A stretch of 46,466 bases of DNA from CAG-1000 sp964545285 (GTDB lineage: Bacteria > Bacillota_I > Bacilli_A > RF39 > UBA660), in the NCBI GenBank assembly GCA_964545285.1, contig CAZJEW010000003.1, positions 1 through 46,466 of the forward strand. The letters are read 5' to 3'. Made by a program: the position numbers and the translations under genes. Shown here in pieces: positions 42,362 through 46,466 of the stretch. How positions within the stretch are numbered: the stretch's first letter is position 1; every line of letters starts with the position of its first letter. Under the pieces are notes generated by a model, which was not told where the DNA came from, made no database searches, and saw only the letters and a list, made by a program, of their open reading frames with translations.

Positions 42362-42388
42362 AAAAATACTTCTTTTAGAAGTATTTTT
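42362..42388. terminator. Bidirectional terminator between ychF and hsp20
   Basis: AAAAATACTTC / GAAGTATTTTT, an 11-bp stem with a TTTTA loop. A and T tracts in the stem ends serve both strands. Confidence 0.85.
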
Positions 42389-42398
42389 GTTTTATTAA

Positions 42399-42800
42399 TT
42401 ATTTTATTTCAATAAATTTCTTTGATTGTTTTTGTTCTTCTTTAGGGAAGGAAATTCTTAATACACCATTATTAAATTTAGCATCAATATCTTTTTCACT
42501 AATATTGCCAACAGAGAATTGTCTTTTAAATGATCCATAAACTCTTTCTTTTCTAACGTATTTTTTATCTTTTTCTTCAGTTTCTTCTTTCTTAGTTGCC
42601 TCTATGGATAAAATACCATCATCAACATCAACTTTAATGTCTTCCTTTTTAAATCCCGGAACATCTAACTCAATATTAACTCTTTCGCCTCTTTCATAGA
42701 TATCACATTTCATATCCATCCTTGGCATTTTTGGCATTTCCATTGGTGAAAAATCATCAAAGAAATCATCTAAATAAAATTTACTTGGTAATAAACTCAT
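42399..42800 (-). CDS. Hsp20 small heat-shock protein, 133 aa
   Basis: An alpha-crystallin domain (about 30-122) includes VNIELDVPGFKKEDI, DGILSIEA and FNNGVLRISFPK. The C-terminal FIEIK contains the I-x-I oligomerisation motif. The N-terminal arm is short and Met/Asp-rich. It is an ATP-independent chaperone that holds unfolding proteins. The promoter carries a CIRCE element, so HrcA should repress it; HrcA is not in this window. AAGGAG precedes ATG. Confidence 0.96.
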   Translation of the reverse strand: MSLLPSKFYLDDFFDDFSPMEMPKMPRMDMKCDIYERGERVNIELDVPGFKKEDIKVDVDDGILSIEATKKEETEEKDKKYVRKERVYGSFKRQFSVGNISEKDIDAKFNNGVLRISFPKEEQKQSKKFIEIK

Positions 42801-42825
42801 TATTACTCATCTCCTTACAATTATT

Positions 42826-42853
42826 ATTATACTCATTTTTTAGCACTTGTCAA
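42826..42853 (-). promoter_or_regulatory. Sigma-A promoter of hsp20
   Basis: On the minus strand TTGACA (42848-42853), 16-bp spacer, TATAAT (42826-42831). The -35 lies inside the CIRCE element. Confidence 0.88.
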
Positions 42854-42866
42854 TAGAAAGTGCTAA
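42840..42866. promoter_or_regulatory. CIRCE operator (HrcA site)
   Basis: TTAGCACTT-N9-AAGTGCTAA (42840-42848, 42858-42866), the HrcA operator with the innermost arm base changed from the consensus C/G to T/A on both arms, so symmetry is kept. Its placement over the -35 fits repression. Confidence 0.93.
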
Positions 42867-42942
42867 TTTTTTTAAAAAATTGGTAAAATTTACATTTATA
42901 TTATAACCAATAATGATAATAATATTACTAGGAGGATAAAAT

Positions 42943-43140
42943 ATGAAAGAGGCGCCAAATATAATTACTAATAAAGACTTATTATATATTAAAGATATGC
43001 TTAATTGGAATCTTATAATGAATAAAAAAATTTTTAATTACTTAGATTTAATAAATGATGAAAAAATTAAAAAATTATTAAATAAAGTATTAAAAATGCA
43101 TAATAATCACTATTGTGAACTTTTAAATATTTGTAACTAA
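42943..43140 (+). CDS. CotF-like short coat-type protein, 65 aa
   Basis: A short two-helix protein with ITNKDLLYIKDMLNWNL (8-24) and MHNNHYCELL (51-60), as in small spore-coat-annotated proteins of Firmicutes. The Cys and His near the end are conserved in this type. It lies one base before a second CotF-like gene. The RBS AGGAGG is strong. It may not relate to sporulation in this organism. Confidence 0.75.
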   Translation: MKEAPNIITNKDLLYIKDMLNWNLIMNKKIFNYLDLINDEKIKKLLNKVLKMHNNHYCELLNICN

Positions 43141-43141
43141 T

Positions 43142-43450
43142 ATGGAAGAAATAAAAAATGAATCTGAAGAAGAAATTAAAAATTCATCTTTATCTTTAGA
43201 AGATATTGTAAATGATTTATTAATGTGCGAAAAGAATATCTCAAATAACTATAGCATAGCTTGCAATGAAATGAGTAATAAATATTTATACAAAATTATT
43301 TTGGGTATTTTAAATGATACCAAAAATATAGCAAGAGAACTATACAACATATCTTTTGAAAAAGGATGGTATAGTTTAACAATAGAAAAAGAGGATGAAA
43401 TTAATAAAATATATAATGAATATTATAAAAAAATGAAAGAACTAAGTTAA
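43142..43450 (+). CDS. Coat F (CotF)-family protein, 102 aa
   Basis: The pattern LEDIVNDLLMCEKNISNNY (19-37) then a C-terminal GWY (75-77) matches the Coat_F family, a ferritin-like helical bundle first named for a B. subtilis spore coat protein but also found in non-spore-formers. It is co-transcribed with the preceding short paralog. The stop lies in the following terminator. Confidence 0.8.
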   Translation: MEEIKNESEEEIKNSSLSLEDIVNDLLMCEKNISNNYSIACNEMSNKYLYKIILGILNDTKNIARELYNISFEKGWYSLTIEKEDEINKIYNEYYKKMKELS

Positions 43451-43462
43451 AGTTCTTTTTTT
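43436..43462 (+). terminator. Terminator after CotF pair
   Basis: AAAGAACT / AGTTCTTT stem with 7-nt loop, then T run to 43462. Confidence 0.85.
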
Positions 43463-43475
43463 AATGATTAATATT

Positions 43476-43484
43476 TGATATAAT
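43476..43484 (+). promoter_or_regulatory. Extended -10 giving a leaderless mRNA
   Basis: TGA-TATAAT ends 6 bp before ATG 43491. Expected transcription start is at or next to the A of ATG, and there is no ribosome-binding site. Confidence 0.6.
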
Positions 43485-43490
43485 TTAATT

Positions 43491-44108
43491 ATGAAAAAGA
43501 TAATGATAATATTTTTATTATTTGTATTTGTTTTTAAAGTCAATGCAAGTGAAAATAAAATTACAGCAGATTTTAGTGATTGTGTTGATGGAGATACAAT
43601 TAAAGTGGTTATAGATGATGAAGTAAAAACTGTAAGATTACTTGCAATTGATACTCCTGAAACTGTAAAACCTGGTACAGAAGTGCAACCTTATGGGAAA
43701 GAAGCTAGTGATTATACGTGTGATAAAATTACAAATGCATCAAAAATAGAATTGGAATTTGATCCGAATAGTGATAAAACAGATAAATATGGAAGAACTT
43801 TAGCATGGGTTTACGTTGATGAATCGTTATTAGAAAGTGAATTGATTTCTTTAGGATATGCTAAAGTCGAATATATTTATGGAGATTACTTATATACTGA
43901 TAATTTGTATAAATTAGAAGAAGAAGCAGCAGATAAAAAATTAGGAATATGGAGTGAAGAAGAATATATAAGTACTAAAGAGGAAGAAAAAACATTTTGG
44001 GATAAATTAGAAGATTTAGTATCTGAATATATAGAAAAATGGTTTAAAAAAATAATAAACAAAATAAATAAATATATTGAAAATAAAATAGATTCTATTT
44101 TCAATTGA
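43491..44108 (+). CDS. Secreted thermonuclease (SNase domain), 205 aa
   Basis: A signal peptide (1-19, cleaved near NAS-EN) is followed by a staphylococcal nuclease domain (about 24-155): CVDGDTIKV, VRLLAIDTPE and the metal/phosphate site DPNSDKTDKYGRTLAWVYV in two parts. It cleaves DNA and RNA outside the cell, with Ca2+. The last 45 residues form an amphipathic basic helix (about 168-205) absent from the minimal nuclease; it might hold the enzyme on the membrane or wall. The gene seems leaderless. Confidence 0.93.
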   Translation: MKKIMIIFLLFVFVFKVNASENKITADFSDCVDGDTIKVVIDDEVKTVRLLAIDTPETVKPGTEVQPYGKEASDYTCDKITNASKIELEFDPNSDKTDKYGRTLAWVYVDESLLESELISLGYAKVEYIYGDYLYTDNLYKLEEEAADKKLGIWSEEEYISTKEEEKTFWDKLEDLVSEYIEKWFKKIINKINKYIENKIDSIFN

Positions 44109-44136
44109 CAAATTTATGATAAAATAATAATATAAT
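44105..44136 (+). promoter_or_regulatory. Possible promoter for HAAS gene
   Basis: TTGACA (44105-44110) overlaps the nuclease stop; TATAAT is at 44131-44136 (20-bp spacer, long). TGA-TAAAAT (44117-44125) is an alternative extended -10. Confidence 0.4.
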
Positions 44137-44154
44137 TTGGTAAGAGGTATTCTG

Positions 44155-45369
44155 ATGAAGAAGGATCAAAAATTTTTATTAAAACTTAGTGATTGTTTAT
44201 CTAAAATAAATGACAAGAAAAAAAATGAAATAATTTTGAAATATAGAAATATTATAGATAAAGAGAAAGAAAATAATAAGAGAATAGTGGATATATTAAA
44301 ATATTTGGGCAGTCCTGAAGATATTGCTGAGAAAGAAATCTCTTTATTAAAAGAAAATAATATATTTAGTAGAATACCAGAATTTTTTAATAAAATGAAT
44401 AATAAAATTAAATTGTTAATACAAAATAAAAAAACAAAGAAAAAGATAATAATAGATAAACCAGAGAAACCAGAAAAAATAAATAAAAAAAAGAAAAAAA
44501 ATAATTCTAAATCTCAAAAAACAAAAGTATTAAGGAAAATTAAATGGAACTTTAAAAAAATTGGTGATAAATTCAAGAAAAAAAACAAAGTAGAAAAAGC
44601 GGTAGACAATATTAAAGAAGAAACTTCACAAATAATTGAAAATGTTACGGAAATTGTAACAGAAAATAAAATCTATGAAACAAAGAAGCATAAAATTAAA
44701 AGAATATTATTGTCGTTTTTTGGAATATTAGTAATAATTGTATTTATTTTTATATTACTTTGGGCTACTGTAGTATTTATTGCAAGTTTATTTTCTATAT
44801 TGGATGGATTAAAAGTATATGGTATTGTTGTTGCTTTATTTGGTATTATGCTTTTTACATTATGGATGGTTTTATTAATGTATAATCTTATCTTTAAGAA
44901 AAAAATCAAAAGATTATTTTTCCTAATTTCTGTAATAGTCATTATATTAATTATTGGTTGTGGAATAGGCTACTCAATGTATCAGTATTATAAAATACAA
45001 GAAGTTGATGATGTTAGTGTTAAATATACTATGACAACTAAATATGAAAAGTTTACATTACCATCAAAGAAAAAATTATATATTACATTCAATAGTAATT
45101 ATAAAACAGAATATGTAATTGAATATGATAATTCATTTGAAAACTATATTAAAGTTGAAACGAAATATTATGAATGCTATTACGATTTCTATATGAAGAA
45201 AACAAATAATAATTTGTATGTTTCACTTAGCGTAGATAATAGAGATAGATTAAGTGCATACATAGATGATTTAAAAGAATATCAATTATACAACACAGAT
45301 GAGTTGAAAAGATACACAGTTAAAATTGTAATGAATGAAAAAGACGCTGAAAGAGTAGCTATAGATTAA
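44155..45369 (+). CDS. HAAS/DUF1700-type membrane protein, 404 aa
   Basis: The N-terminal 65 residues match the HAAS/DUF1700 helical domain (LSDCLSKINDKKKNEII, then ILKYLGSPEDIAEKEI), which in Firmicutes usually partners a PadR repressor. A Lys-rich linker (about 80-170) is followed by three membrane segments (about 180-290) and a C-terminal extracytoplasmic beta-rich domain (about 300-404), perhaps like DUF4097. The frame is open from 44137, but ATG 44155 has AAGAGGT upstream. No PadR gene is adjacent. It converges with the next gene with abutting stop codons. Confidence 0.78.
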   Translation: MKKDQKFLLKLSDCLSKINDKKKNEIILKYRNIIDKEKENNKRIVDILKYLGSPEDIAEKEISLLKENNIFSRIPEFFNKMNNKIKLLIQNKKTKKKIIIDKPEKPEKINKKKKKNNSKSQKTKVLRKIKWNFKKIGDKFKKKNKVEKAVDNIKEETSQIIENVTEIVTENKIYETKKHKIKRILLSFFGILVIIVFIFILLWATVVFIASLFSILDGLKVYGIVVALFGIMLFTLWMVLLMYNLIFKKKIKRLFFLISVIVIILIIGCGIGYSMYQYYKIQEVDDVSVKYTMTTKYEKFTLPSKKKLYITFNSNYKTEYVIEYDNSFENYIKVETKYYECYYDFYMKKTNNNLYVSLSVDNRDRLSAYIDDLKEYQLYNTDELKRYTVKIVMNEKDAERVAID

Positions 45370-45747
45370 CTACTTTTTGTTTAGACATTCTATTTCTTCT
45401 TGTAGTTTGTTTAAAGTTTTTTTTAATAAATGCATATCTATCGAATTATCTGGATATACTTTATTAACAATATCTCTTATTTTATCTATATTATACACTA
45501 TTGGATTATAAACACATTTGATTTCTTGTGAATTAATATTTATAATACCACCTTTAATTCTATCTTGAATAACGTTTTGACTAGATGCATTTGTTAAAAT
45601 GGTTTGACCAATTAAAATTATCCAGTTACCTAATAAATTCTGCTCTGGTACTGTTAATCCATCAATTAATAAAATTCCTAATATAAAACCGATTGTAGTT
45701 GAATACCTTGGATTAAGATTAAATATATCGTCAAAACTTTCTTTCAT
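45370..45747 (-). CDS. Conserved hypothetical protein, 125 aa
   Basis: A pattern NPRYSTTIGFILGILLIDGLTVPEQ (12-36) then LGNWIILIGQTI suggests a small protein with two hydrophobic helices that I have seen only as uncharacterised in Firmicutes. The C-terminal half is soluble and charged. No ribosome-binding site precedes the ATG at 45747, and a TATTAT-like box lies six bases upstream, so it could be leaderless. Function not recognised. Confidence 0.7.
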   Translation of the reverse strand: MKESFDDIFNLNPRYSTTIGFILGILLIDGLTVPEQNLLGNWIILIGQTILTNASSQNVIQDRIKGGIININSQEIKCVYNPIVYNIDKIRDIVNKVYPDNSIDMHLLKKTLNKLQEEIECLNKK

Positions 45748-45783
45748 AATTAATAATATGATATATAATTACTTTTTTAATCA

Positions 45784-45809
45784 TAAAAAAACTCAAGAAA
45801 ACTTGAGTT
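45784..45809 (-). terminator. Terminator of tRNA-Asn
   Basis: On the minus strand AACTCAAG / CTTGAGTT (8-bp stem, 4-nt loop) followed by T residues (A run 45784-45790 on plus). Confidence 0.88.
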
Positions 45810-45818
45810 ATTATCAAA

Positions 45819-45895
45819 TGGCGCCTGATGCAGGACTCGGACCTGCGACCTAACGGTTAACAGCCGTGCGCTCTACCAACTGAGCTAATCAGGCA
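45819..45895 (-). tRNA. tRNA-Asn (GTT), CCA encoded
   Basis: 77 nt on the minus strand. The acceptor arm TGCCTGA / TCAGGCG pairs, with T1-G72 as a wobble. D-arm TTAGCTCAGTTGGTAGAGC, anticodon loop CTGTTAA (anticodon GTT), T-arm GCAGGTCCGAGTCCTGC, and CCA is genomically encoded. Confidence 0.96.
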
Positions 45896-45906
45896 TTGAC
45901 TTAATT

Positions 45907-45935
45907 ATTATAGTAAAAGTATTTGGATTTGTCAA
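45907..45935 (-). promoter_or_regulatory. Strong sigma-A promoter of tRNA-Asn
   Basis: On the minus strand TTGACA (45930-45935), 17-bp spacer, TATAAT (45907-45912): a consensus promoter about 11 nt before the tRNA. Confidence 0.92.
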
Positions 45936-45996
45936 TAAAAATATGGACTTTTATTAAAAAAATTGATAAAATCATATATATAAAAGAGGTTGACAT

Positions 45997-46466
45997 ATGA
46001 ATGATAATATTGAAGTAATAGATTTTGATTCTAATAATAAAGAACTAACAGTAAAAGATGATTCTACTGCTTTTGGTGTATCTATTGGAACTGAACAAGA
46101 AGATAGACCTCAAATGACTATAGATGAAAAGAAAATGCAAAAGATAAGCATTTTAGAAACATATGGAGAAAACTTAAGTAGAAAAGAATATGTTACTAAT
46201 CCAGCAATAGGAAGAGAAAATGAAATTCAACAAGCAATTATGATTCTTCTCACACCTGAAAAAAGTGCATTATTAGTTGGAAAAGCCGGTGTAGGTAAAA
46301 CTGCTATAGTTGAAGGAATAGGTTATAGGATGAAAACTGGAACAATACCAGAAGCACTAAAACCTTATGAATTAATTAAAGTTAATATATCTGCACTACT
46401 TGGAGAAACATTTAGTGAAGGACAATCTGAAAATAGATTACAATTGTTAGTAGATGAACTTAAAAC
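45997..46466 (+). CDS. Clp-like AAA+ ATPase, N-terminal part (runs off the window)
   Basis: Only the first 156 codons are present. After an acidic N-terminal region (1-50, not the usual Clp N-domain), it has NPAIGRENEIQQ (67-78), Walker A GKAGVGKT (95-102) and VNISALLGET, typical of the first AAA+ module of ClpB/ClpC-type unfoldases. It is likely a Clp-family or related AAA ATPase; class cannot be fixed without the rest. AGAGGT precedes ATG 45997. It is divergent from tRNA-Asn. Confidence 0.85.
   Translation, partial: MNDNIEVIDFDSNNKELTVKDDSTAFGVSIGTEQEDRPQMTIDEKKMQKISILETYGENLSRKEYVTNPAIGRENEIQQAIMILLTPEKSALLVGKAGVGKTAIVEGIGYRMKTGTIPEALKPYELIKVNISALLGETFSEGQSENRLQLLVDELK

Overview
The window is very AT-rich DNA using the standard bacterial code: TGA ends several genes (for example those ending at 21359, 32716 and 44108) and Trp is TGG. 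It looks like a compact, low-GC Bacilli-type genome, possibly one of the uncultured gut lineages near Erysipelotrichia/RF39 and related to Mollicutes. Supporting points are a roughly 104-nt 5S rRNA (a Mollicutes-like length), tight gene packing, DUF951, DUF1292 and CotF-type genes, class B sortase, and extended -10 promoters. It is not a mycoplasma, because it has murD, a bifunctional penicillin-binding protein and a sortase. The lineage is an inference; no 16S sequence is present.

Layout. 1-504: end of an rRNA operon (23S 3' end, 5S). 556-3474: an unknown protein, a thioredoxin-like lipoprotein (minus strand) and an M14-type peptidase. 3518-8974: an apparent operon with a small Cys-rich protein, a PP2C phosphatase with an unrecognised N-terminal domain, a DUF1292 protein, two alpha/beta-hydrolase-like proteins with a shared C-terminal module that is almost identical at DNA level, and an AlkD-like HEAT protein. 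9024-13721: two ABC-FtsX fusion transporters behind a promoter that overlaps a palindromic operator. 13796-18157: lipoprotein, polyprenyl-type glycosyltransferase with methyltransferase, SDR with DUF3267 membrane zincin, ZIP metal transporter. 18228-21790: c-di-GMP pair (HD-GYP, GGDEF), RluA-type pseudouridine synthase, permuted papain-like hydrolase, membrane protein. 21793-24618 (minus): class B sortase and class A PBP. 24708-28713: two tandem GtrII-like glucosyltransferases and a diacylglycerol kinase-like enzyme. 28941-35768: Ca/Na exchanger, acyltransferase-like protein with acyl-CoA ligase, COG2509 flavoprotein, CPBP protease. 35840-42360: murD, a degenerate Fic-like protein, parA-parB, DUF951, AbgT transporter, ychF. 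42399-46466: Hsp20 under a CIRCE operator, two CotF-like proteins, thermonuclease, HAAS-domain membrane protein, a conserved hypothetical, tRNA-Asn, and the start of a Clp-like AAA+ ATPase.

How it works together. Much of the window serves the envelope: wall synthesis (murD, PBP), surface attachment (sortase), polyprenyl-linked glycosylation (GT2, GtrII pair), lipid metabolism (DAG kinase, acyl-CoA ligase) and export (ABC pair). Chromosome partition genes and an rRNA operon in the same orientation suggest the origin-proximal part of the chromosome.

The best candidate for an undescribed system is 3518-8974. There, two differently specialised hydrolase heads are joined to one homogenised tail (helical segment, charged linker, glycine-zipper hairpin) in an operon with a phosphatase. 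Function is not known; a membrane-acting or secreted effector pair is an inference.
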